The position numbers and the translations under genes are program-made. Shown here piece after piece: positions 11,898-20,357 of a stretch of DNA of 21,842 bases (its first letter is position 1; each line of letters opens with the position of its first letter). Under the pieces are notes generated by a model that ran no database searches, had not been told where the DNA came from, and saw nothing but the letters and a program-made list of their open reading frames with translations. Origin of the DNA: Nephromyces sp. MM_2019 (Eukaryota; Apicomplexa; Aconoidasida; Nephromycida); contig JADHZB010000483.1 in the NCBI GenBank assembly GCA_015657535.1, forward strand, positions 1 through 21,842. Reading direction: 5' to 3'.

Positions 11898-12020
11898 AAA
11901 TGATCCGCTTCTTACGGGTCTTCCGCTGGGATTAAGCAACGTAGCTAAAACATAAGCGAGCCCCTGTAGCAGTTTTGCTTGTGTAGCATAAAACACGAGT
12001 TTGAAATAGCTCCCTTCACT
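11898..12020 (-). CDS. Candidate internal exon of an unidentified minus-strand gene
   Basis: A 41-codon open segment begins after a good acceptor (AATTTCCCCAG) and ends at a GTAAGC donor, in phase 0 at both ends. It reads SEGSYFKLVFYATQAKLLQG, then LAYVLATLLNPSGRPV, which looks like folded helical protein. Another minus-strand frame upstream at 12350-12126, beginning MNILRFFTFYVNYY, may be part of the same gene. Together they faintly resemble the helical N-terminal domain of cyclase-associated protein (EISG, then LLNP). This is too weak to assign. Confidence 0.25.
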
Positions 12021-12417
12021 CTGGGGAAATTAGTTTCAATATATTTATATGTATGCCCGCACAAACATAAGTGCATGCGCTCGCATTCGCGAAATAGTGT
12101 GCCTACATGCCTTTCTTGTTGGATACTATGAGCACGTGCATGTCCTAGCGTGTGCGCGACGGTGCATATAAGAATTTGATTGAGTCCATGTACTGCACAC
12201 TTTGAGTAAGTGACTTTTCATTTCTCCCATAACTAAAACACCAAATGCTCCACATGTACCACTAATTTCCTCACAAATGCCGGCGAAATGCTTAGGAAAG
12301 CATGTTGAATAATAGTTCACATAGAAGGTGAAGAATCGTAAAATATTCATTATGCTACTTTTGGAAAGGTGTGAATACCTATTTAAAATTCAAGAGAATA
12401 TGTACGTATTTTTTTAG

Positions 12418-12680
12418 GAAGAAAATGCTTCGGGTTAGCAGCCTCCCATATGAGGGAGCCTAAGCTTCAAGGTGAGTAATTTCAGTGGGTGAAATACAAA
12501 ACCTGAAAAAAACAATGGAATATGTGCTGAATCTTTGGATGATTGCTGTAGCTTCTGTGTGAAGCAGCACCGAATGATAACGTATAAGACACATCAACCC
12601 ATGCTGCAATAGAGTGATACCGCGTGCAGTCCTCGATTTTTTCAGCAGCTTTTAGGTTATCTGCATATAGCAAGTCTTAA
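12418..12680 (+). CDS. Candidate two-exon gene end; the opposite strand is also open
   Basis: Exon 12418-12471 is bounded by TTTTTTTAG and AAG|GTGAGT, both strong sites. It is open in one frame (RKCFGLAASHMREPKLQ). Exon 12646-12680 follows GATTTTTTCAG and gives AFRLSAYSKS and TAA in the matching phase. Against this, the minus strand over 12482-12673 is also open and reads NLKAAEKIEDCTRYHSIAAW after a TATGCAG acceptor. Only one strand is likely to be right, and I cannot decide which. Confidence 0.22.
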
Positions 12681-12703
12681 ATTTTGCGCTGCTCTAACAC
12701 GCT

Positions 12704-12919
12704 TTTATGGGAACTGACAATAAGCCAATCATGATAGGCAGTGACATTCACGCAAAAATGATATGCACTCATCCACTCGTGGAGAACAATGCTAACCACA
12801 GACCCATCTTTGGCGCTGATAATCACACAGTCATAACGGAAACTGATACTCTCACAGTCAAAATGGAAACTGATACTCACACACTCATGCTCGGCAGCGA
12901 TACTGACACACTTATTATA
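12704..12919. repeat. Degenerate 27-bp tandem repeat, about 8 copies
   Basis: Copies start at about 12704, 12731, 12758, 12785, 12812, 12839, 12866 and 12893. The clearest pair is gaaactgatactctcaca at 12839 and gaaactgatactcacaca at 12866. The left copies are strongly diverged. The period is a multiple of three, so each copy encodes nine residues on either strand. Confidence 0.7.
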
Positions 12920-13096
12920 TTCGCTCGCACACCCACATACATTGTGCGTACTTCGTATACACGCACACACCCACATTCACTGGGTGCACCTCAAGAGTTT
13001 GAGCGTGCACCCAGTGAATGTGGGTGTGTGCACATTTATGCGCACAGCCGTAAACTGCTGCACACCAAAGTAGACACGCACGAAGTCAGCCACTGA
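12707..13096 (+). CDS. 129-codon open frame made of nonapeptide repeats, unidentified
   Basis: Starting at ATG 12707, eight diverged 27-bp copies translate as nine-residue units such as TDTLTVKME, TDTHTLMLG and SDTDTLIIF. A polar turn alternates with a hydrophobic strand, as in beta-helix-like repeats. The frame then runs through the hairpin at 12963-13031 to a TGA. The minus strand of the repeat is open too (12677-12976), because a 27-bp period preserves frame on both strands. Openness alone is therefore weak evidence. No family was recognised, and no splice structure or promoter is evident. Confidence 0.25.
   Translation: MGTDNKPIMIGSDIHAKMICTHPLVENNANHRPIFGADNHTVITETDTLTVKMETDTHTLMLGSDTDTLIIFARTPTYIVRTSYTRTHPHSLGAPQEFERAPSECGCVHIYAHSRKLLHTKVDTHEVSH
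12963..13031. other. Long perfect inverted repeat (hairpin, 27-bp arms)
   Basis: The arm at 12963-12989 is the exact reverse complement of 13005-13031. The spacer 12990-13004 (ctcaagagtttgagc) continues the stem with five more pairs (ctcaa/ttgag) after one bulged base, leaving a 5-nt loop. Total stem is about 32 bp. RNA from either strand would fold into a very stable hairpin. Confidence 0.95.
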
Positions 13097-13549
13097 CCAA
13101 TGTAGCCGGCTTATAGATATGTATACTTGAGTGTGAGCACTCGCAACTCATGCTAACTTCTCGATCGCACAATGCTTGCTTCAATATTCAGTGCTGAGCG
13201 GCGCTTACCGAACGTGTGCGTGGCCACTGCTCACCACTTTCCAGGGCTTAGCGATAGCCGAAGCACTTGCAGTTAATTTTGTAAGCTAGTGTAATACTCG
13301 CGTATGGGTGTCTAGGCTTTCCCGCATCCCTCTATCCTCACTGTTTGAATTTCGCACACACGTGCGAAAATGCTCATTCAGTAGCCGCTCTTGCACACCC
13401 CAAGCACTTTAACTTATTGCATGTAATCTACACGCTGCACACAGGCTGACGCGAAGTGCTAATGCATATTGCCCACCACCCTTCGGCATCACCCACCAAA
13501 ACAAGCGACTGCTCCACACATCGCCCACCAAATTAGCTCTTGACATACA
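13032..13549. other. Spacer between hairpin and ADF-like gene
   Basis: This lies downstream of the ADF-like stop codon on the minus strand and probably includes its 3' UTR. It is rich in GCACAC/ACC words. A small palindrome (TTCGCAC, 4-nt loop, GTGCGAA) lies at about 13350-13367. No gene is seen apart from the tail of the repeat frame that ends at 13096. Confidence 0.5.
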
Positions 13550-13998
13550 TCACGACTCCGCTCCACCACCATGACGATTTCTCCACCCAGGCTCCTTGCA
13601 GCGGCTTAGGAGGGTCCGTAACAGCAACTCTATATTAGGGCAACTATCCGCTGTGCAGCGCAAGTTTAACAAAGTGCAACGAATGAGATAGACTGATTTC
13701 TTTTGTTTGATAAAGGCTAAATTGACAACGCTGGAAAAACCGTTTTTTGCGTTGAGATAGAGGTTGAGCAGCGTATACATTTATATGCTCTGCGCTTTAT
13801 TCACCGTATATACCAGTATTTGCGTGTTGTACCTGCAGCATATGGCTGCTTACTATTAAGCAGCAACTGTGGAAGTGTATCACACCACTCGAGCATATGA
13901 TCCTCTCCTACCTTGAATACTATATAACGAGCCCACCTTTGTTTAAAAAGCGAGGAAAATCCCGTATTGATTGTTACCGCTATTGCTCTACCTGTCAT
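13550..13998 (-). CDS. ADF/cofilin-like actin-depolymerising protein, short form
   Basis: Minus-strand exons 13998-13833 and 13716-13550 join in phase 1 (GTACAA donor, TTTAG acceptor, 116-nt intron) to give 110 residues and TGA. The start MTGRAIAV and the block FKQRWARYIVFKV match the ADF N-terminus and its RYIVFK strand. EWCDTLPQ followed by KQPYA matches the 'F..LP....CRYAV' segment. Exon 2 gives KKSVYLIR (the KIFFIAW strand) and a C-terminal helix region ending RTLLSRC. ADF proteins bind and sever actin filaments in the cytoplasm. The length is like the short apicomplexan type (about 118-122) rather than the usual 140 or so. The beta-hairpin after FKV is missing or very short, and the usual Trp-x-Pro is replaced, so this is a divergent or possibly non-canonical member. 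The start is the first Met matching the family N-terminus. Confidence 0.55.
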
Positions 13999-15156
13999 AT
14001 ACGGTAACTCACGGGGTAGCTATCACATGATTATAGCTAAGAATGCGTGTCTTTTTTCTCAATAGTGCGTACGTGCGTGTTCGTTGGTTTTTACTCACCC
14101 TGGAGGAATTTTAAGAGGCTTCAATCTTTTTGGAATATGGGACATTGTTTTTTTCCCCTAAAAGGAGGAAACTTAAGTGTATTCGCTATCTCCAGTATAG
14201 TAAAGCCTAAGCATGAACGTGTATTAGTTCTTGTCGGTGAGGAAGCAAGAGGGATTTTAAGCAGGAAAACTCTGTTTTCCTGTTCCCCAGGAAGTCCAGC
14301 CTAGATCTTACCGCCTCGTGTGTGTATTTCAAGCCCTTAAAAGGCTGCATGGTGAGGGATCACCTGCTGCATACGGTTTTCCGAAAGTGTATGTGTGCTT
14401 TCCTCCTGTTATTCTTTTGCATAGGTAGAGTTCATTGTGGTGGAGAGCTGCTGGAATTTTTGCTGCTAATGTATAAAAGGAAGCTGGTGTTTGCGGTTTG
14501 ATGTTTTTTTAAAGGTTAGTCTGCTGTTTGGTACATAAATGTGGTGGGTTTTGTAAACGGAAAACCCAAGCTATTTGGTGCAGGATTGATGTTTTGTGCT
14601 TTTACAAGATTAGAGTATAGAAGCCTGCAAATGCATGCAAATTGAGAGCACGGTGTAAAGGATGTTTCATCGCGTTGCCATACGTGATTTTCTCTAGCAG
14701 AGTTAGGCAGGTTCATATGTTTTTTGTAGGTCTTTATCTTTTGATTTGTTGGAGAGATAGCTGGAGAAAACTTGTTTCTTGCATTTTGAAAGAACTCCAG
14801 TTACTGCTTCTTCCATTTAGCGTTCTGGTAATGATAGTTGCTTTGCTCTTCTGTGTGCATTTGCATCTTTTAACATCTTCTCGCATGCTACATTAACGTC
14901 GGCTTTTTTTGTTGGAATTTTGAGCAATATTCGTGCAAAGTCAGAATTTTAGAGGTTTGGTTACGTGTTTGAGATTTATGATTGCTAGAGCGACAAAGAA
15001 GCTAATGATCTCTGTTGCTTCTACTTGTATGCCTCATTCATAGTGCCTCATGTTACTTCACTGTAATACTTTCTTGCTGACATATTGTGTGTACTTGTCT
15101 TAAATTTCGTGACGTGAACTATGCTTTTTCAAGACATATATAGATGTATCCATATC
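13999..15156. other. Upstream region of the ADF-like gene; no identified gene
   Basis: This is T- and GT-rich on the plus strand. Open stretches at 14047-14304 (ends VLVLVGEEARGIL) and 14642-14896 (very hydrophobic, T-driven) have no recognisable motif. The ADF promoter should lie at its left end on the minus strand. I see no clear TATA box or RNA gene. Confidence 0.45.
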
Positions 15157-15648
15157 ATGAAGCTTTGGTGGTACGTACAAGAGATATGCGGTAAACAATA
15201 ATCGGCGGCAACTTCATTTGCATGTTATACCCCATCTTTAAGTGTTTCTTTGCCAAATATCTGTTGTATTCGTTTGTCATGATACTGGGTATATTATTGG
15301 TACCAGTTGCTCTTCACCATACTTTCCCAGCGAAAAACACAAAATTTCTTGCCACAATTACCGTGCTACACTCTTTTGCTAGTAGATCTACTCCTTAACA
15401 CACACATCGGCGTGCCACCACACCATGTTAGCAAATGATTACTGCCTAGATTAGAAAATTGCGTAAAAATTCTATATTCCGTAAAATACACGCATACACA
15501 CACAAGGTAAATGCTCTGGTAAAAAGCTTTTGTGATATGTGTGTTCATCTATTCTATGTTGATGTGTGTGCAGGCACATTACTTGCAATTTTCCCCGTTT
15601 TTTGACTCTTATTTGCGTATAGGTCCATTCGATATGCTGGAAGATTAA
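15157..15648 (+). CDS. Candidate small three-exon gene, unidentified
   Basis: ATG at 15157 (MKLWWY) can be spliced at GTACAA, just before 15175, to 15331-15426, which follows ACTTTCCCAG and ends at GTTAGC. That exon joins 15574-15648, which follows GTGTGTGCAG and ends in TAA. All junctions are phase 0, giving about 62 residues that include YTLLLVDLLLNTHIGVPP and FSPFFDSYLRIGPFDMLED. The last exon looks most convincing. An alternative first donor (GTAAAC at 15191) opens a different frame in exon 2, so the structure is uncertain. No family was recognised. Confidence 0.25.
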
Positions 15649-16753
15649 TATATACTCTGTGAGCACCAGCTTATAGCCAAGGCAGCTCTGCAAAATTTTA
15701 TTTCTGGTGTTTGCTCACCCAATCATTTTTATTTTTTTGGAGGCAGCGTGCTGCTGACTCCGTTGATCTAGGCAGTCCAGTGTTTCAGTAAGTGTTAGCC
15801 TGAGGAATACCATTTTAAAGTGAAATAGATGATTCATGAGAATGCTAGGTATCTTCTAGATATACGTATATATTCTACACTTGCACGGTATTCTATAATA
15901 ATAAGGAAGGTTCTGGCAAGCTGGCAAGCCCAATGAATTGTTTTAATACTGAAAATAATGAATGATGCTCGGCTTATATCATGTTGTGGGTTAATATCTG
16001 TATCTTGTTTACCCTGGGAAGCCCCAAGGTAGGGCAGGTAGTTTTTATATAATTTTCTTGTAGTCTGGTTTGTGTGTGTAAGCGTCTGTGTGTATGTGTG
16101 TATTTTTTGGCAGCTTGTGTGTGTCTGAAAACGTATCTGTGTGTTTGGCAGCTAATATCTCTGTGTGTATCTCTGTGTGTGCGACTGACAGCGTGTGTGT
16201 GTGTGTGTTTCACACGACAAAGTCTCTTCGTGAAGGCCACTTTGGCTTGAGTCCTTTTGTGGGTACTGAAATACTCTTTGGTTCGATGAATCTCATCAAT
16301 AGTGTTTCAGTGTTATACTGTGTGTTAGAAAAACTCTCATAAGTTGGATAATTGTATCTCGTAAACTTGCATTTATGATGAGTGTATTCTTTTTAATGCA
16401 TAATAGCAGCGACATGTATGGCTGCTGCCCCATAATAAACTTGTGGAGATAAAGGGGCGATAACGTGTGTGCTCTGAATGGCTTTGCCATGTGGCACTGT
16501 ATATACGCCTGTTTTTTCTTAATGATGTTACTCTGCATTCCTAATAATGTGCTATAGCGTTCATGTTTCATTGTAAGTTTACGGTTGAAAGTATATAAAG
16601 TGTGTACAATTTAAAGATTTTTCGCTTTTTTGCGTCAGCCTGAATGTGCATAAAAGTGTGCGTGTGCGAGTTTTCGTGCGAATTTTTGTTGGTTTCTTTG
16701 CCACAAATTGTTTTTCTATCATTTTGTGAAGTAAGTATAAAAGGGCGCCTCAC
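15649..16753. other. GT-rich spacer upstream of the PIG-P-like gene
   Basis: Contains GTGTGTG runs at about 16071-16103 and 16192-16210, and T-rich sequence. The open frames on both strands over these runs (for example 15974-16240) are made by the dinucleotide repeats. No gene was recognised. Confidence 0.5.
16736..16743 (+). promoter_or_regulatory. Possible TATA box before the PIG-P-like start
   Basis: TATAAAAG lies 11-18 bases upstream of the predicted ATG at 16754. That is closer than usual, so either the leader is extremely short or the match is fortuitous. Confidence 0.25.
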
Positions 16754-17882
16754 ATGGCAGCCGATGAACGCAAACTTTACGTATATTTCAACGTTTCTTA
16801 TAGCATATTCTAGCTACATAGCATTGTGTTTGCCTTTGGGCTGTTCTCATGCGGTATGAAGTATTCGTATGCATGGCCTGATGCACTTCTTTTCTTATTA
16901 TTCAGCGAACTTTACCAACAAAAGAGTACAAACTCTTCATTTTATATTGCCTTGTGTGCTATAAGTGTTTGTGGTGATGGAAACTGATAGCACGCACACC
17001 AGCATTGCAATAGCACACACACCAGCATTGCAATAGCACACATAGGAACATTACGACAGCAGGTGCACCAGCATTGCAATAGCACACACACCAGCATTGC
17101 AATAGCACACATAGGAACATTACGACAGCAGGCGCACCAGCATTGTGGTAGCACACACACCAGCATTGCAATAGCACACATAGGAACATTACGACAGCAG
17201 GCGCACCAGCATTGTGGTAGCACACACACCAGCATTGTGATAGCATACCCACTAGCATTAAAACGCCACACACACACCGACATTCCAACACCACACACAC
17301 ACTAACCATGAAAGCATAAAAATCCCTTCCTCACTAAATATTTGCTTCAATTTCAACTATCCTCAATTCCCAGATTTTTCTCTCTTTTTACATCCTTTCC
17401 ATTATATGGAGAGCTATTAGTAAGTTTCTTACCCTTTAACATGAGATATCTTGAAGCGCCCTATCTCTCTATTATGCTCTTTTTCATCACACACCGTCTC
17501 GCCTATACTCATCAAGCAATGTCTCATTCTAAACACATCTACAAGGAAAACATCTTTTACTGTACGAAATTCCAAATATTTTTACAGGCAACTTCTTTGG
17601 AGAAACTGATTTGTACTGCAAGGAAGAATATATTATATGTGTGTGTGTGTGTGTGTTGAATCTGCTTAATTAGTTGTGCGTAAACTAGGCTTAATAGTTG
17701 TGTGAATTTTTCTGGTGAAAAAGTGTAGGTTTTTTTTTGTATATTCTGAGGAAACGCTTTTTGCTGCTGACCTGTATAGCAGGTCGCGGCTTCTCGTAAT
17801 CAAAGAAGTCACTGTTAGCTACTATATTTTTAGCTATTCTGTGTGTGTGTGTGTTTTTTTTGGAGTTTTTCAGTACGGATAA
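16754..17882 (+). CDS. PIG-P-like subunit of GPI N-acetylglucosaminyltransferase
   Basis: Exons 16754-16780, 16906-16953, 17374-17419, 17588 to about 17654, and 17729-17882 join in phase to about 113 residues and TAA. The first membrane segment reads LPTKEYKLFILYC then FLSFYILSIIW, like the YGFVLY...W stretch of PIG-P. ETDLYCKEEY stands where the family has GIYYYPSKYW. The end, EETLFAADLYSR then VIKEVTVS, matches the TLF.DDYSR and 'DI.I..VN' C-terminal motifs of plant and animal PIG-P. The family (yeast Gpi19) helps make the first GPI precursor in the ER membrane. The second membrane segment is encoded partly by a (GT)9 run at 17639-17656, as Cys-Val repeats running into FFFVY. The fourth donor lies inside this run and is ambiguous by 6-nt steps (17642, 17648 or 17654). 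Intron 2 (420 nt) holds a minisatellite. The protein is shorter than usual (about 130-150). Confidence 0.5.
16989..17260. repeat. 23-bp / 69-bp minisatellite in PIG-P-like intron 2
   Basis: The word accagcattg recurs at 16998, 17021, 17067, 17090, 17136, 17159, 17205 and 17228, with a decayed copy at 17251, at alternating 23 and 46 bp. Three 23-bp monomers, one variant (cacataggaacattacgacagc), form a 69-bp higher-order unit present about 3.5 times. The open frames on both strands here come from the repeat, since 69 is a multiple of three. Confidence 0.92.
17639..17656. repeat. (GT)9 microsatellite at exon/intron boundary
   Basis: Nine perfect GT units straddle the predicted donor of PIG-P-like exon 4. 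In the coding frame they read as alternating Cys and Val inside a predicted membrane segment. Confidence 0.9.
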
Positions 17883-18373
17883 TAGTATGTAATGGGCTAA
17901 AGAGCATATACTTTTTACAGTAAAAGTAGATTGATTAGACAGAAGTAAATAGATTAAGTGGATAGATATATAAGTGAATTATAGAGTTCGTTAGAGGGAA
18001 ATTTATGATAAAGAGCGATTTAGATAGATAGAGATTAACTTTGGTAGATACTTGCATAGCAAGATAGATGCATGGAATCTATACGTATAGATACAGATAC
18101 ATAGGGTGATACATATATATCCATACATTGATTAAAATATACCTAGAAAAAAAGTTAAAATATATGCATATATCGATACCTAGCTAGGTGTATAGATTGA
18201 TAGGTACATAGCATAGTTGCATGCATACATACAAGTATATATATTGCGCTGGCTAATTTTTTTGAAGAGGGTTGCTACTCAAAATAGCCTACAAAGAGTG
18301 CTTCCTCCCCTTTTTCGGGTGGAATAATCCCACAAAACGCGTCGTTGGAATAAATATTTCTCCGCTCGGCAAG
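17883..18373. other. GATA/TAGATA-rich spacer before the E2 gene
   Basis: From about 17930 to 18240 the plus strand is dominated by degenerate gatagata, tagata and atacat words, a low-complexity tract not seen elsewhere in the window. It ends about 130 bases before the E2 start codon, so it lies in the likely promoter region. The last 130 bases are ordinary sequence with no clear TATA box. Confidence 0.6.
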
Positions 18374-20357
18374 ATGATTTCTTCACGAACATCCTCAACC
18401 AGAAAAAACTGCGATTTCACCAAGCTGTAAGTGTGTCTGGCGACAGGGTGGGTATGATGGTTTTGAGGGTATTTTTGGTGGGGTTTGGTGGCATGGTGGC
18501 TTATTTCCGTCCTCGTCGCATTATATGCTTGTGTGTGCGTGTTTATATTCGTGATTTTGAATGCATCAGCTATGCAGAGCGAAGATTGATTTGCATTACG
18601 GAATCTGTTAGTCTGTGTCATGCTCATTGCTAGGGCATCACTTGATTTACTGCGCGCACACAGGGCATTTAAAGGGTGCGTTTTACTCACTTTTTTTTTA
18701 TTATTTCAGTTTCTTTTTTGGAGATTTTAGCATCTTATCAGGTTTCTTGTTAGACTCTAATGAGTCTTCGCGTAATATATCTTTATCCCCACCCGGATGG
18801 CTTAAAAACGCACACACACACACACACACAAGCTTTTCCGTGTGTTTTCCACCAGATTTTTTTTTTGCCCGCTTTCTGCATATTTCAAACTTCTACACAT
18901 TTTGAGTGGCTTTTTTGTTTAGTAGGTTTCTACTCGTTTATAGCTGTTTGTGTGCTTAATAGTATTCCCTTTTCCCTTATCTTCACTTAGTTTGATGGCT
19001 GGGTATGACTTGGAGCTGAAGAATGGGAACACTCAAGATTTTGAAGTTATCTTCTATGGGCCCAAAGATAGTGAGTTCTCGTGCATCTTCATAGATGTAG
19101 TTTTGTGGGCATTTTTTAGGTGATTTTAGCTTTTACTGGTTGTGGTCTAATACCTGCAAATAGATGGAATTTTTATGCCAGAATAGGTGTTTTTTTATCA
19201 ATGTGCTTGCCCGATGTGTGTAAAAATGGTATTCAGAAATGTATACCTGCCTGTGTTTATATGTGTGTGTGCTTTAATCTCTCTTTGATATTGATTTCTG
19301 CGTGTAAAAATACTGGTTTTTTGCTTTTGAAAGAACCTTCCAGTCTTACTCTCCTGTGTGTTCAGCCGCATATGAGAATGGCGTGTGGAAGGTTAGAGTT
19401 ACTTTGCCCGATGACTACCCCTTTGCATCGCCCTCAATAGGCTTTGTTAACAAGCTACTGCATCCTAATGTTGATGAGGCTTCTGGTTCAGTTTGCCTGG
19501 ATGTTATAAGTAGCACCTGGACCCCACTTTATAGTTAGTGCTATATCTATGCTCAGAATAGGTCAATAGGTGTGTGTGTGTTTAGTTCTGTGTGTGAGTA
19601 CTAATACGTGATGAGTTTTAACCTTTTTTACTACTTGATGTAAATTGCTGTATTTCACCTCAGACCAGGTAGATATGTGTGTGTTGACTTCTGTGTGTGC
19701 GTAAAGTTCCGTATGTGCGCTCCCCTGTGCTTAGTTTTTGCTTCTTTCACTATTTTCCACCATTTCTTGCTCCTATTGGTGTAGTTCCTTCCAAATAATC
19801 GCAAAACTCGCCCTTCAACCTCTTCTCCCGACCCTCACCCTCCAACTTATACTCCCCCCTCTCTCTCTCTCTCTCTTTCTTTGACTACCTATCTTCCTCT
19901 GCCCATTCTCCCACCCTCATTTACTCTAAAATCTCACCCTCTCACTTCAGGTCTTGTGAATGTATTTGAAGTGTTTCTTCCTCAACTCTTGTCTTACCCA
20001 AACCCAATGGATCCCCTCAACACTTACGCTGCCACCCTCTTCATAAAAGATCAGAATGAGTATGAGAGGAAGGTTAGAGAGCATGTGAGGGAATATGCTA
20101 GCAAGCAGGATTTCAGGCTACAGAAGCCTGAAGATGAGGATGTTACTATAATTGGTTATGGAGCAAACGAGAAGAGCTCAAACGGAGGCTCTTTTGGGAA
20201 GTTTACAGATCATCAAGAAAAGAAGGATTTAGTAGAAGAAGAAGAAGAGGAAGACGAAAATGATAAAGATAATAGTGCTCCTATAAGCCCAAAGAGCAGT
20301 GAAGAATTTTCTGATTATGAATCTGAGAATGTTGATGTGGATTTAGACGATTTGTAA
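18374..20357 (+). CDS. UBE2H: UBE2H/Ubc8-class ubiquitin-conjugating enzyme E2
   Basis: Exons 18374-18426, 18991-19070, 19366-19533 and 19951-20357 join in phase (2, 1, 1) to a complete 235-residue protein ending in TAA. Residues 1-150 are the UBC fold: FYGPKDTAYENGV at 39-51, [16 protein letters not shown] at 56-71, the HPN motif at 77-79, and the catalytic cysteine at 88 in [22 protein letters not shown] and [14 protein letters not shown] follow. These blocks, and a long acidic tail (a Glu/Asp run near residue 190 and DVDLDDL at the end), are diagnostic of the UBE2H/Ubc8 class, which works with the GID/CTLH E3 complex. The N-terminus is short and basic, as in that class. Donors are GTAAGT, GTGAGT and GTTAGT; introns are 564, 295 and 417 nt. 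Intron 1 has a (CA)n tract and intron 3 a C/CT-rich tract. Confidence 0.95.

Larger units (their letters stand above)
7600..12600. other. 5-kb region poor in dinucleotide repeats; only unassigned exon candidates
   Basis: Unlike the flanks, this stretch has almost no (CA)n/(GT)n tracts; a short one lies near 9522-9531. No known family was recognised securely. Exon-like segments with good splice sites are listed separately (10256-10591, 11578-11798, 11898-12020, 12418-12680). Two further open frames meet head to head at 9061/9062 (plus 9061-9255, minus 8811-9062) without any recognisable motif. Unrecognised, fast-evolving genes are likely here, but I cannot give their structures. Confidence 0.45.

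Noticed and set aside
15974..16240. Open frames rich in HTHT or CVCV.
   Set aside because: They are translations of GTGTGT/CACACA tracts, which are open in several frames by nature.
16942..17309. Cys-rich open frames on both strands (118, 116 and 80 codons).
   Set aside because: They are produced entirely by the 69-bp minisatellite, whose length is a multiple of three, and they lie inside a predicted intron.
19120..19440. 106-codon plus frame overlapping E2 exon 3.
   Set aside because: It is mostly intron 2 of the E2 gene and reads exon 3 out of frame.
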